From NCBI GenBank assembly GCA_944372585.1, contig CALVZQ010000006.1:1-64000 (forward strand): a stretch of 64,000 bases of DNA, written 5' to 3'. Below, in pieces: positions 24,983-33,424 of this stretch (positions are counted from its first letter, which is position 1; each line of letters starts with the position of its first letter). The notes under the pieces were generated by a model, which searched no databases, was not told the DNA's origin, and was given only the letters and a program-made list of their open reading frames with translations. The DNA is from an uncultured Clostridia bacterium. GTDB lineage: Bacteria; Bacillota; Clostridia; Christensenellales; UBA1242. The translations under genes were made by a program, and so were the position numbers.

Positions 24983-25492
24983 ATGATGCAAACAGAAGAT
25001 TATTCTGGCGAAATTATTAAATGTATGGGTGATTGTCCAGCTTGTGCATATGCAAATCATGAATTTTCGTTACCATGTGGTATGGCGTATGAAGATGAAA
25101 TTTGTACTGTCAGTCAAGATTGGCAACTTCCTATAAATGGAATGATTATTGTTGCACCTAAAAGGCATGTGAAACTCTTTGAAGAGATGACGAAAGAAGA
25201 AAGAGTTCATATTTTTGAAATTGTTAATAAAGTTATTTCCATTATGAGAAAAAATGAAATTGCAAAAGATTTTAATGTTCTTTTTGAAGAGAAAAAGGGG
25301 ATACATTTTCATATTTGGATTTTACCAAGAGATGGTTGGAAAGAGTTGGGAATTGATCCAACAAAAAATATAGGAGATTTGATAAAATATTCTTTAAATA
25401 ATCTTAAAACAAACGAAAATTTTGAGCAGATAGCAAGAACCACACAACTAATTCGTGACAATATGGTAAATTTTTTGAAAAATCAAGATTAA
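24983..25492 (+). CDS. HIT-like domain protein
   Basis: 169 residues. A HIT-type motif HFHIWIL lies near residue 110; the third His of HxHxH is replaced by Trp. The N terminus has a Cys pair (CMGDCPACAYANHE) that may bind metal. HIT proteins are nucleotide hydrolases or transferases, and loss of the third His may change activity. GAGGTGA precedes two adjacent ATGs (24983 and 24986), either of which could be used. Confidence 0.65.
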   Translation: MMQTEDYSGEIIKCMGDCPACAYANHEFSLPCGMAYEDEICTVSQDWQLPINGMIIVAPKRHVKLFEEMTKEERVHIFEIVNKVISIMRKNEIAKDFNVLFEEKKGIHFHIWILPRDGWKELGIDPTKNIGDLIKYSLNNLKTNENFEQIARTTQLIRDNMVNFLKNQD

Positions 25493-25532
25493 TCTTTTAT
25501 AGATAAAAATCAGTCATCAATATAAACGGATT

Positions 25533-25562
25533 AAAACATAGGCAGGTGCTTATGTTTTTTAT
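25533..25562 (+). terminator. Rho-independent terminator
   Basis: AACATAGGC/GCTTATGTT stem with AGGT loop and T-run. Confidence 0.75.
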
Positions 25563-25668
25563 TTTATGAAATTAATATTTAAAAATTTTTAAATACTTGT
25601 AAAATATATTTGATAAATGATTGCAAGTTGTATTAAAATATCTCTTGGTAAAGAGGCGGAAAAGAGAT

Positions 25669-26400
25669 ATGTTAAAGAAAATTTTTGAAGATAAAAAGTT
25701 GTTGGTTGTCAATGTTTTGTTTTTTGTGATTACCATGGCTTTTGACATTTGCTTGCTTATAACTTACAACAGATATGTTTTTAAAACAATCGCCAGTGTT
25801 TTGTTTGTTATTTGTGGATTTGTGAATTTTGTTGTTGTTTACAAGCAGGAGAAAAATAGCAAACTTTTTGGTTGGTTTATGCTTGCAGGGCTTGTTTTTG
25901 CTTGTGTGGGGGATATTTTGCTTATTGAATCAAGTTTGTTTATCTACGGAGCAATTTCATTTGCTATTGGGCATGTGTTCTTTTTTGTTGCATACAGCAC
26001 TCTCTATAGAATCAACTGGAAAGATGTTTTGATTTCATTGGGAATTTTTGCTGTTGCACTTGTGGTGATTTTGGCAATCCCTGTGTTTGAATTTGACGGA
26101 ATGCTTCCGGTTGTCATCATTTATGCGCTTGTTATTTCATTTATGCTTGGAAAAGCAATTTCAAATTTTTCTTTTTGCAAAGGAAATAAGATTCAAAATT
26201 TGATAATTATGCTCGGAAGTATTCTTTTCTTCCTTTCTGATTTGATGTTGCTTTTTAATGTTTTTTCAAATGTTATTGACCCATATCGCATTTTTGATAC
26301 AATATGTTTGATCCTTTATTATCCTGCAGAGATTTTGCTCGCGACATCAATTTACTATTCAAACAGAAAAATTGAGGAATTTGAAAAAAGCGAAAATTAA
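25669..26400 (+). CDS. YhhN family membrane protein (lysoplasmalogenase-like)
   Basis: 243 residues with about eight membrane segments. YhhN landmarks are FACVGDILLI near 90, GHVFFFVAY near 118, ILFFLSDLMLLFN near 197 and ILYYPAEILL near 225. Characterised relatives hydrolyse the vinyl-ether bond of lysoplasmalogens. Plasmalogens occur in anaerobic Clostridia, so an aldehyde-releasing step beside the following aldehyde dehydrogenase gene is plausible. That metabolic pairing is an inference from position. Confidence 0.75.
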   Translation: MLKKIFEDKKLLVVNVLFFVITMAFDICLLITYNRYVFKTIASVLFVICGFVNFVVVYKQEKNSKLFGWFMLAGLVFACVGDILLIESSLFIYGAISFAIGHVFFFVAYSTLYRINWKDVLISLGIFAVALVVILAIPVFEFDGMLPVVIIYALVISFMLGKAISNFSFCKGNKIQNLIIMLGSILFFLSDLMLLFNVFSNVIDPYRIFDTICLILYYPAEILLATSIYYSNRKIEEFEKSEN

Positions 26401-26457
26401 AAAAATCTCTGGCGAAGTTTTGTTTTATATTTGGTTTTGTATTAATAAGGAGATATT

Positions 26458-27825
26458 ATGATTCAAGAAATAATTGAGAAACAGCGAGAGTTTTTTAATA
26501 GAGGTGAAACCGTAAGTTATAATTTTCGCAAAAATGCTCTTATCAAATTGAAGTCAACAATTTTGAAATATGAAAATGAAATTAAAGATGCCTTGTTAAA
26601 AGATTTGGGAAAGTCGTCAACTGAAAGTTATATGTGCGAAATTGGTATGGTGCTTTCAGAACTTTCCTATGCCATCAAGCATCTTAAATCTTGGTTGAAG
26701 AAGAAAAGGGTGAGAACCCCTCTTGCTCAATTTCATTCAAAGAGTTTCATCGTCAGTGAACCGCTTGGAGTTGTGCTTGTGATGTCTCCATGGAACTATC
26801 CTTTTATGCTTGCTCTTGATCCAGTAGTCGGAGCAATCAGTGCAGGAAACTGTGTTGTTGTGAAGCCAGCAAGCTATGCAAAAAATACATCTCTGATTAT
26901 CAAAAAAATCTTGAGCGAATGTTTTGATGAAGAATATGTCGCCGTTGTTTTGGGTGGCAGAGAAGAAAACACCGCATTATTGGAGCAAAAATTTGATTAC
27001 ATTTTCTTCACCGGAAGTGTCGGTGTTGGGAAAACAGTGGCAGAAAAGGCTTCTAAAAATTTGACGCCTGTCACACTTGAATTGGGCGGGAAAAGTCCTT
27101 GCGTCATTGATGAAACTGCAGATTTGAAAGTTGCTGCAAAGAGACTTGTTTTTGGGAAATATTTGAATGTTGGACAAACTTGCGTTGCTCCAGATTATTT
27201 GCTTATTAAAAAGGAAATAAAAGACAAATTTTTGGGACTTATAAAGCAAGAAATTGTAAATATGTTTGGAGAAAAACCTCTTGAAAACGACTTGTATGGA
27301 CATATCATAAATGAAAAGCATTTTGAAAGAATCTGTGGTCTTATTGACAAAAATAAGTGTGTTTTTGGTGGAAAGATGGACAAAAACACTCTTAAAATTG
27401 AACCTACAATTTTGGATAATGTAAATTTGAATGATGCTGTGATGAAAGAAGAGATTTTTGGGCCAATTCTTCCAATTTTGCCTTATGAAAATATTGAAGA
27501 TGCGGTCCAAATTGTCAAGTCATTTGAAAAACCACTTGCTCTTTATTTATTCTCCAACGATAAAAAAATTCAGAACTATTTTCTCAAATATGTTCCTTTT
27601 GGTGGTGGGTGCATCAATGACACAATCATTCATCTTGCAACGAGCTACATGGGCTTTGGTGGAGTTGGTCAAAGTGGTTACGGCTCTTATCATGGAAGAA
27701 AAAGTTTTGAATTGTTTTCACATGAAAAAAGCATTGTGAAAAAATATAGTTATATTGATTTGCCAATCAGATATCAACCATATTCAAAAAGAAAAGAAAA
27801 AATGATTAAATTTTTCTTAAAATAA
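26458..27825 (+). CDS. Aldehyde dehydrogenase (class 3-like)
   Basis: 455 residues. It oxidises aldehydes with NAD(P). Motifs are SPWNYPFMLALDP near 110, FTGSVGVGK near 183, the general-base Glu in TLELGGKSP near 207 and the nucleophilic Cys in NVGQTCVAPDY near 241. The lack of an N-terminal extension and a hydrophobic-basic C-terminal end (IRYQPYSKRKEKMIKFFLK) resemble fatty-aldehyde dehydrogenases attached to membranes. It follows YhhN, which could release fatty aldehydes. GGAG lies upstream of the ATG. Confidence 0.9.
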   Translation: MIQEIIEKQREFFNRGETVSYNFRKNALIKLKSTILKYENEIKDALLKDLGKSSTESYMCEIGMVLSELSYAIKHLKSWLKKKRVRTPLAQFHSKSFIVSEPLGVVLVMSPWNYPFMLALDPVVGAISAGNCVVVKPASYAKNTSLIIKKILSECFDEEYVAVVLGGREENTALLEQKFDYIFFTGSVGVGKTVAEKASKNLTPVTLELGGKSPCVIDETADLKVAAKRLVFGKYLNVGQTCVAPDYLLIKKEIKDKFLGLIKQEIVNMFGEKPLENDLYGHIINEKHFERICGLIDKNKCVFGGKMDKNTLKIEPTILDNVNLNDAVMKEEIFGPILPILPYENIEDAVQIVKSFEKPLALYLFSNDKKIQNYFLKYVPFGGGCINDTIIHLATSYMGFGGVGQSGYGSYHGRKSFELFSHEKSIVKKYSYIDLPIRYQPYSKRKEKMIKFFLK

Positions 27826-27845
27826 ATGATTGTAAATAGATTTTA

Positions 27846-28505
27846 TTATTTCCAATCGATTGGAGTTTTTCCGTGTTCTTCCAAAAATTTGTTTGCTTTT
27901 GAAAAGTGTTTACAACCAAAAAATCCTCGATAAGCAGAAAGGGGACTTGGGTGGGGTGCTTTGAGAATCAAATGTTGCTTTCCGATTACGCTTTCAAAAC
28001 TTTGTGCATTAGAGCCCCACAAAATGAAAACTATTGGATCTTCTCTTTGTGCCAGAAGTTCAATGATTTTGTTTGTGAATGTTTCCCAGCCTTTTCCTCT
28101 GTGAGAATTTGCTTGTCCTCTGCGGACTGTTAAACTGGTGTTTAAAAGCAAAACACCTTGTTTTGCCCAACGCATAAGATTTCCATTTTTTTCGCATTTG
28201 ATATGGAGATCATCTTCAATTTCTTTGTAGATATTGACAAGTGAGGGTGGCAATTCCACTCCATCTTGCACGGAAAAAGCAAGACCATGTGCCTGATTGG
28301 GTTCGTGATATGGGTCTTGACCAATTATGACAACTTTGACATCTTCAAATTTAACAGCATTGAGAGCATTGAAAATGTTTTCCATTGCTGGATAGACGGT
28401 GTGTGTATTATATTCTTCTTCCAGGAAATTTTGAAGTACTTTGAAATAAGGCTTTTGAAATTCGTCTTTCAGAAGATTTGCCCAACTTTTTGTTATTCTA
28501 ATCAT
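27846..28505 (-). CDS. ung: Uracil-DNA glycosylase
   Basis: 219 residues. It removes uracil from DNA. All family-1 motifs are seen: VVIIGQDPYHEPNQAHGLAFSV near 60 (catalytic Asp in GQDPYH), LLLNTSLTVRRG, and HPSPLSAYRGF near 190. No Shine-Dalgarno precedes the ATG. TATAAT lies exactly six bases upstream, so the mRNA is probably leaderless. It is convergent with the aldehyde dehydrogenase, whose stop is 21 bases away. Confidence 0.96.
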   Translation of the reverse strand: MIRITKSWANLLKDEFQKPYFKVLQNFLEEEYNTHTVYPAMENIFNALNAVKFEDVKVVIIGQDPYHEPNQAHGLAFSVQDGVELPPSLVNIYKEIEDDLHIKCEKNGNLMRWAKQGVLLLNTSLTVRRGQANSHRGKGWETFTNKIIELLAQREDPIVFILWGSNAQSFESVIGKQHLILKAPHPSPLSAYRGFFGCKHFSKANKFLEEHGKTPIDWK

Positions 28506-28511
28506 AAAGAA

Positions 28512-28540
28512 ATTATATCATAAAGATGTTAAAAAACAAA
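28512..28540 (-). promoter_or_regulatory. Leaderless-type promoter of ung
   Basis: On the minus strand: TTTGTT, 17 bases, TATAAT, six bases, ATG. Confidence 0.7.
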
Positions 28541-28551
28541 ATAATAAAAAT

Positions 28552-28580
28552 AAAAAGAGAATTTATAAATTCTCTTTTTT
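28552..28580. terminator. Terminator after rpsT (bidirectional)
   Basis: AAAAAGAGAATTT/AAATTCTCTTTTT hairpin with a T-run on either strand, between rpsT and ung. Confidence 0.8.
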
Positions 28581-28600
28581 TGATTTGATATTGTTTATAA

Positions 28601-28870
28601 CTATTTGCTGTTTTTTGCATTATCTAACAATTTTGCAAAGTGTGCTTTCTTTCTGTTGGCAGAGTTTTGATGAATTGTGCCTTCTCTTGCGGCACTATCA
28701 AGTTTGGAAGCAAGTTCTTTGTAAACTTCTTCAGCCTTTGCCACATCAACAGCAAGTTCTGCTTTGAATTTCTTTGTATATGTTTTGATTTCAGATTTGA
28801 CAGAATTGTTTTTTACATTTCTTTCTCTTTCAATCAATACTCTTTTCTTTGCTGATTTAATGTTTGCCAT
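28601..28870 (-). CDS. rpsT: 30S ribosomal protein S20
   Basis: 89 residues. S20 binds 16S rRNA early in small-subunit assembly. Typical start MANIKSAKKRVLIERERN, all-helical and Lys/Ala-rich, ending KAHFAKLL. AAGGAGAG precedes the ATG. It is divergent from gpr, an arrangement conserved in spore-forming Firmicutes. Confidence 0.97.
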   Translation of the reverse strand: MANIKSAKKRVLIERERNVKNNSVKSEIKTYTKKFKAELAVDVAKAEEVYKELASKLDSAAREGTIHQNSANRKKAHFAKLLDNAKNSK

Positions 28871-28962
28871 GTCTCTCTCCTTAAAAATTATCTATGACAT
28901 TATAACATAACATTTTTTAAAAATCAACTTATTTTTTAATATTTTTTGGTTATATTTTCTAT

Positions 28963-29718
28963 ATGAAAGATTTGATTGATGAAAGTGGATATGATTTGTC
29001 AATTTATGGATATGAAACAGTTGAACTTGATAGATATGATATCACTTGTTCAAAACTTTTTATTGATTCTGACGGCAAGGCAGAAGAGTTGGGTTTTGAC
29101 AAGGGACATTATTTCATTATCAATGCACCGCTTCTCTCCTCTTTAATGAATGAGCATTATGACATTCTTTTTTCGGAAATTAAATATCGTATTGAATTTT
29201 TACTTAAAGAAAACAATATCAAAAAAAGAGACAAAATTTTGTTTGTAGGCATTGGAAATCCAGAAATTGTGGCAGATTGTTTTGGGGTGTGGTCAGTTAA
29301 CAAGATTGTGATTGAACCTTTTAAAAAGAAAAATCGAATTTTCAAAATCATTCCAAACACTTTTGCAAACACTGGACTTAATGCATATGATGTCATAAGA
29401 TTGATTGTGGAGGCTTTTGACATTTCGGCGGTTTTCTTATTCGATTCTTTGGCAACTGACAACATCTCTAGACTTGGATGTTCAATTCAATTTAACGATG
29501 CAGGTTTGACACCGGGCAGTGCCATGAATAATTTTGGCATGGCGATAAATAAATCAACTATTAATGTTCCTTGCTTTGCGGTTGGTGTTCCTATGATGAT
29601 TTCAAGCAAAGATTTGAAGGCGAAGAAAAACATCATATTGACAGAAAAAGATGCAAAAGAAAAAGTTGAATTTTTATCTTCATTGATTGCAGATGTCATT
29701 GATGAATTGATGCAATAA
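28963..29718 (+). CDS. gpr: GPR-like germination (spore) protease, short form
   Basis: 251 residues against about 320-370 for known GPR. GPR degrades small acid-soluble proteins when spores germinate. Family landmarks: ILFVGIGNPEIVADCFG (aligned with GLGN..PDALG, keeping the first catalytic Asp), FDSLATDNISRLG (second Asp), NDAGLTPGSAMNN and VPCFAVGVPMMI. The shortening is spread over loops. The position divergent from rpsT supports the identity. TATATT lies six bases before the ATG with no Shine-Dalgarno, so it is likely leaderless. Whether the organism sporulates is not shown. Confidence 0.85.
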   Translation: MKDLIDESGYDLSIYGYETVELDRYDITCSKLFIDSDGKAEELGFDKGHYFIINAPLLSSLMNEHYDILFSEIKYRIEFLLKENNIKKRDKILFVGIGNPEIVADCFGVWSVNKIVIEPFKKKNRIFKIIPNTFANTGLNAYDVIRLIVEAFDISAVFLFDSLATDNISRLGCSIQFNDAGLTPGSAMNNFGMAINKSTINVPCFAVGVPMMISSKDLKAKKNIILTEKDAKEKVEFLSSLIADVIDELMQ

Positions 29719-29738
29719 ATTTTTTGTTTTGCATATAT

Positions 29739-30461
29739 ATGAACATGAAAAATGTTCTTTTGATTGACAGTGGAAGTGGAGGAATCAATATTCTCAAAGA
29801 GTGTGTCGAAATTGCACCAAGATGCAATTTCTTGTTGTTTTGTGATGCTTACAACATTCCATATGGGAATAAGACGAAACAAGAATTGGTTTCAATCACT
29901 GAGAAAAATTTGAATAAGATTTATCAATTTTTTAAATTCGACATTGTGATTTTGGCATGTAACACTTTGACAGCAACGGTTTTGGACGTAATGAGAGAAA
30001 AATTTCCAAAAACCATTTTCATTGGAACTGTCCCAGCAATCAAACCAGCAATTTTAGAAAACAAAGAAAAGGACATTTTGTTGATAGCAACGGAGGCCAC
30101 GATTAAAAACAACAAGTTGATAAAAAAATATCAAAACAGCGAAATCACATTTTTGTCACTTAATGATTTAGCGGTTTTGATTGATGAAAATTTGGATAAT
30201 TTGGACGTTATAAAGCCATATCTAAAAGACAATATTGATGAAAGATTTGGGGCAATTGTGCTTGGTTGCACGCATTACAGGGCAATAATTCCGCAGATTA
30301 TAAAGTTGTTTCCCGACATGAAGATCTATGACAGTGCAAACGGGGTGGCTAGACGTCTTTTAAGTTTTGTTCAAGACGAGCCGGTAGATAATTTTCAAGT
30401 CCAAATTTTTTGCGAAAAAGTTGATATGTTGGGAAAATTATGGTGGTATTATAACGCATAA
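29739..30461 (+). CDS. murI: Glutamate racemase
   Basis: About 240 residues. It makes D-glutamate for peptidoglycan. The two catalytic cysteines are in LACNTLTA near 75 and LGCTHYRA near 175. The N terminus is VLLIDSGSGGINIL, where most homologues have DSGxGG. ATG 29739 and 29745 are both possible; neither has a Shine-Dalgarno, and a TATATA-like box close upstream hints at a leaderless start. It is 20 bases after gpr. The following 140 bases before the convergent gene hold only a weak hairpin. Confidence 0.92.
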   Translation: MNMKNVLLIDSGSGGINILKECVEIAPRCNFLLFCDAYNIPYGNKTKQELVSITEKNLNKIYQFFKFDIVILACNTLTATVLDVMREKFPKTIFIGTVPAIKPAILENKEKDILLIATEATIKNNKLIKKYQNSEITFLSLNDLAVLIDENLDNLDVIKPYLKDNIDERFGAIVLGCTHYRAIIPQIIKLFPDMKIYDSANGVARRLLSFVQDEPVDNFQVQIFCEKVDMLGKLWWYYNA

Positions 30462-30600
30462 AAAGGGAAAAACATAGTTAATCAATTTTGAAACTAGTAG
30501 AATTAAAGGCGCTTTACTATTTCTCTAGTTATCACTACTTGTCTATGACGACTTAAAAAGATAAATTTGTCTTAATAAGATTTTTTATTTTTATGTAATT

Positions 30601-31533
30601 TTAATTAAAATCTTTTTTATCTAGTTCTAAATGCAAGAAAGATTTATTGAGCGCACTTGCAACACATCTTAACTTTTTATTTGTTTCCCAAATATTCTGT
30701 AATTCATCAAAATTCTCATCTATATTTTGCATAAGTTTCGCAAGATGATCAAGTTCTTTTAAAGTTGATTTCTTAAGTTTGCTTAAATCGTCATAACAAT
30801 TCCATAGAAAGACAGGCAGGGTCACATAATTGATCTCATCGTGGAATAGAGCATGAAAATCCATGAGTAAGCTCCATGCAAATGTGGCATCTCCACAATG
30901 TTTTGTTCCGTTTGCATATTTCTCTTTATCGGGCAATTTGTTTTTTCTCATCGCAAGCCACGCATCTGCCGCCCAAACGAAAGCATCACTTGGAAAGTTA
31001 CATACATTAAACTTTTTGTTTTTTATGTTGACCTGAGAATCAACATTTACCCATTTGTTGAAGTTTTTGTCATAGTATTGCACAATCCAGTGGTCAACAA
31101 TTTTATCATCATAAATGTATGGGGCAAAACCACTTCGGCATCTACAAGGAATACCTTTTGCTTTAAGGATTGATGCGTACCAAACAGAAACATATCTACA
31201 TGTTATAATAAGTTTTTTGTTTGGATCAGAGATGTTTTCGATAAATGGATTTTCGCAGCCTGTTAGACGAATCAATTCTGCCGTCATGGCAGGAGCGGTC
31301 AAAAGAACATCATCTAAACATCTATAATTTTGCCATTTATATTTTAGATTGTTTTTGTTGCTGTTTTTTGATAAGAAAGAACGATAAAGTGACATTTTAT
31401 GTATGTGTTGCATATTCACAAGTTCTCGCAACTCATAGATGTCATCAGGTAGAGATTGATACAGTTCTTTATACGGTCCAACATTTGTGTACATACCTGT
31501 TTCTAAAAAGTGGTTAATAATTTTCTTATTCAT
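30601..31533 (-). CDS. Transglutaminase-like domain protein
   Basis: 310 residues. A transglutaminase/protease-like core is visible around residues 125-185: ITCRYVSVWYASILKAKGIPCRCRSGFA, then KIVDHWIVQYYD and KWVNVDSQ. These supply the Cys, His and Asp positions. Such proteins hydrolyse or crosslink amide bonds; many are uncharacterised. No signal peptide, so probably cytoplasmic. The ribosome site is weak (AGAGAG). The 229 bases upstream (31534-31762) hold no recognised feature beyond AT-rich promoter-like sequence. Confidence 0.75.
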   Translation of the reverse strand: MNKKIINHFLETGMYTNVGPYKELYQSLPDDIYELRELVNMQHIHKMSLYRSFLSKNSNKNNLKYKWQNYRCLDDVLLTAPAMTAELIRLTGCENPFIENISDPNKKLIITCRYVSVWYASILKAKGIPCRCRSGFAPYIYDDKIVDHWIVQYYDKNFNKWVNVDSQVNIKNKKFNVCNFPSDAFVWAADAWLAMRKNKLPDKEKYANGTKHCGDATFAWSLLMDFHALFHDEINYVTLPVFLWNCYDDLSKLKKSTLKELDHLAKLMQNIDENFDELQNIWETNKKLRCVASALNKSFLHLELDKKDFN

Positions 31534-31762
31534 AGAATTTCTCTCTTTTAATAATTTTAAGCATATTTATCAATTTTTATAGTCGAGATCATTGGTGTTT
31601 GACTTAATTATAAATGGATTATTGATATACAAATCAAAGCAGTGCAGTTTTTTTACATAATATAAATGACTTTACATCTATATACAATTTGATGAGAACT
31701 ATTCAAAATTTTCTGTCAGCAAATATTAAAGTGATCAAAATATCTAAATTTCTCTTTTTGCT

Positions 31763-33310
31763 TTAACCTTCAAATAGGTGGGAGTTGAGGAAAACTGGTT
31801 CGCAAGTTACATTGATTCCAAGTTTTTTGAGAGTTTGTTCTTCTGCAGAAGACAGTATGTATGTGCAGTGTGCTTCACAACCTTTAAGTTCTTCAATCTT
31901 TGCCAGAGCTTTCTTCGCTTTTTCATTTCTTGCTGAACAAATTGACAAGGCGACCAAAATGTCGTCAAGATTCAACACGCTTGTGTGAGATTTCAAGATT
32001 TTTGTTCTGTATTCGACAATTGGGAGAAGAATGTCGTCGGTAATTACATCGAAATCGTCTCCCATTCCTGCCAAGGTTCTCAAGGCATTTAATACAACAG
32101 CACCACTTGCAGAAACAATTTTTTTGGTTTTTCCTGTTACGATTTTTCCATCTGGAAGTTCGAGGGCAACACAAGGATAACCGCTTGCCTTTGATGTCTC
32201 TTTTGAAACATCAATAACTTTGAGCAAATCATCTTTTGCGTCAACTTCTGACATGAGAGATTTGTTTCTTTCCAAAGTTTCAAATGTGCATTGTCCACGT
32301 TTGTAGTCACATTCTGCTCTGTAATATCTTCTCAAAATTTCTTTTTTTGCGGAAAGCTGTGCAAGTTTGTCGTTTGTGATTGCTTCGGCAATCATGTTGA
32401 CACCCATATCAGTTGGAGATTTGTAGATTTCTTTTTTTGTTATCTTTGTCAAAATGTTCTGCAAAATTGGGAAAACTTCAATATCTCTGTTGTAATTGAC
32501 GGCAAGTGTTCCATATGCATTGAAATGGAATGGGTCAATTTGGTTTACATCGTAAAGGTCAGCAGTTGCTGCTTCGTAGGCAATGTTGACTGGGTGTTTG
32601 AGTGGCAAGTTCCAAACTGGGAATGTTTCAAACTTTGCATATCCCGCTTTGACACCCCTTTTGTATTCATGATAAAGTTGTGAAAGGCAGGTGGCAAGTT
32701 TTCCGCTTGATGGACCTGGTGCTGTTACAACAACAAGAGGGCGGGTTGTTTCTATAAATGGATTTGCCCCATAACCATTGTCAGAGACAATTGTTTCAAC
32801 ATCGTTTGGATAACCTTTTGTGTAGTTATGGAAATAAACTCTTTCACCTCTTTGTTCAAGTTTTTTGCCAAATTTTGTGGCACTTGGTTGTCCCTTGTAG
32901 AGAGTGATTACAAATGCGGACACATAAAGACCAAGTTCTCTCATGTTGTCAACAAGGCGAAGAACTTCGTTGTCATAACTGAGTCCAAGATCGGCTCGAA
33001 TCTTGTTCTTTTCTATGTCATTTGAACTTATGCAGAAGATGATTTCTGCCTTGTCTTTCATTTTTTGAAGAAGTTTGATTTTTATATTTGGGTCAAATCC
33101 TGGCAAAACCCTTGCAGCATGCAAATCGTCAAAAATTTTTCCGCCAAATTCCAAATAGAGCTTGTTGTGGAATTTTTTGATTCTTTTGTTTATACTTTCG
33201 CTTTGAAGTTTCAGATATAGGTCATTATCAAAGCAAACCTTCGTGTTTATTGTTTCCTGTTTTGTTTTTTTAGTTTTTTGTGTTTTTGTCTTATTTGTTT
33301 CTTTTTTCAT
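31763..33310 (-). CDS. DUF1846 (UPF0371) family protein
   Basis: 515 residues, the usual length of this family, including a Lys/Thr-rich N-terminal extension of about 20. Family features are CFDNDLYLKLQSESI near the start, FGGKIFDDLHAARVLPGFDP, TAPGPSSGKLATCLSQLYHE (a P-loop-like segment) and the C-terminal region with GYPCVALELPDGKIVTGK. The family is common in Clostridia and gut bacteria; its biochemical role is unsettled. AGGAG precedes the ATG. It is divergent from the glycosyltransferase pair. Confidence 0.9.
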   Translation of the reverse strand: MKKETNKTKTQKTKKTKQETINTKVCFDNDLYLKLQSESINKRIKKFHNKLYLEFGGKIFDDLHAARVLPGFDPNIKIKLLQKMKDKAEIIFCISSNDIEKNKIRADLGLSYDNEVLRLVDNMRELGLYVSAFVITLYKGQPSATKFGKKLEQRGERVYFHNYTKGYPNDVETIVSDNGYGANPFIETTRPLVVVTAPGPSSGKLATCLSQLYHEYKRGVKAGYAKFETFPVWNLPLKHPVNIAYEAATADLYDVNQIDPFHFNAYGTLAVNYNRDIEVFPILQNILTKITKKEIYKSPTDMGVNMIAEAITNDKLAQLSAKKEILRRYYRAECDYKRGQCTFETLERNKSLMSEVDAKDDLLKVIDVSKETSKASGYPCVALELPDGKIVTGKTKKIVSASGAVVLNALRTLAGMGDDFDVITDDILLPIVEYRTKILKSHTSVLNLDDILVALSICSARNEKAKKALAKIEELKGCEAHCTYILSSAEEQTLKKLGINVTCEPVFLNSHLFEG

Positions 33311-33389
33311 TCCTTCTCTCCTAACAAGATATATTATAGATTATTTTGAAATTATTTCATAATAAATTTGAAAATTTTTCACTTATTCT

Positions 33390-33418
33390 TTGCGTTATTT
33401 TTTGTGTGATGTTATAAT
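33390..33418 (+). promoter_or_regulatory. Leaderless-type promoter of glycosyltransferase 1
   Basis: TTGCGT, 17 bases, TATAAT, exactly six bases, ATG 33425. Confidence 0.75.
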
Positions 33419-33424
33419 CAATAC

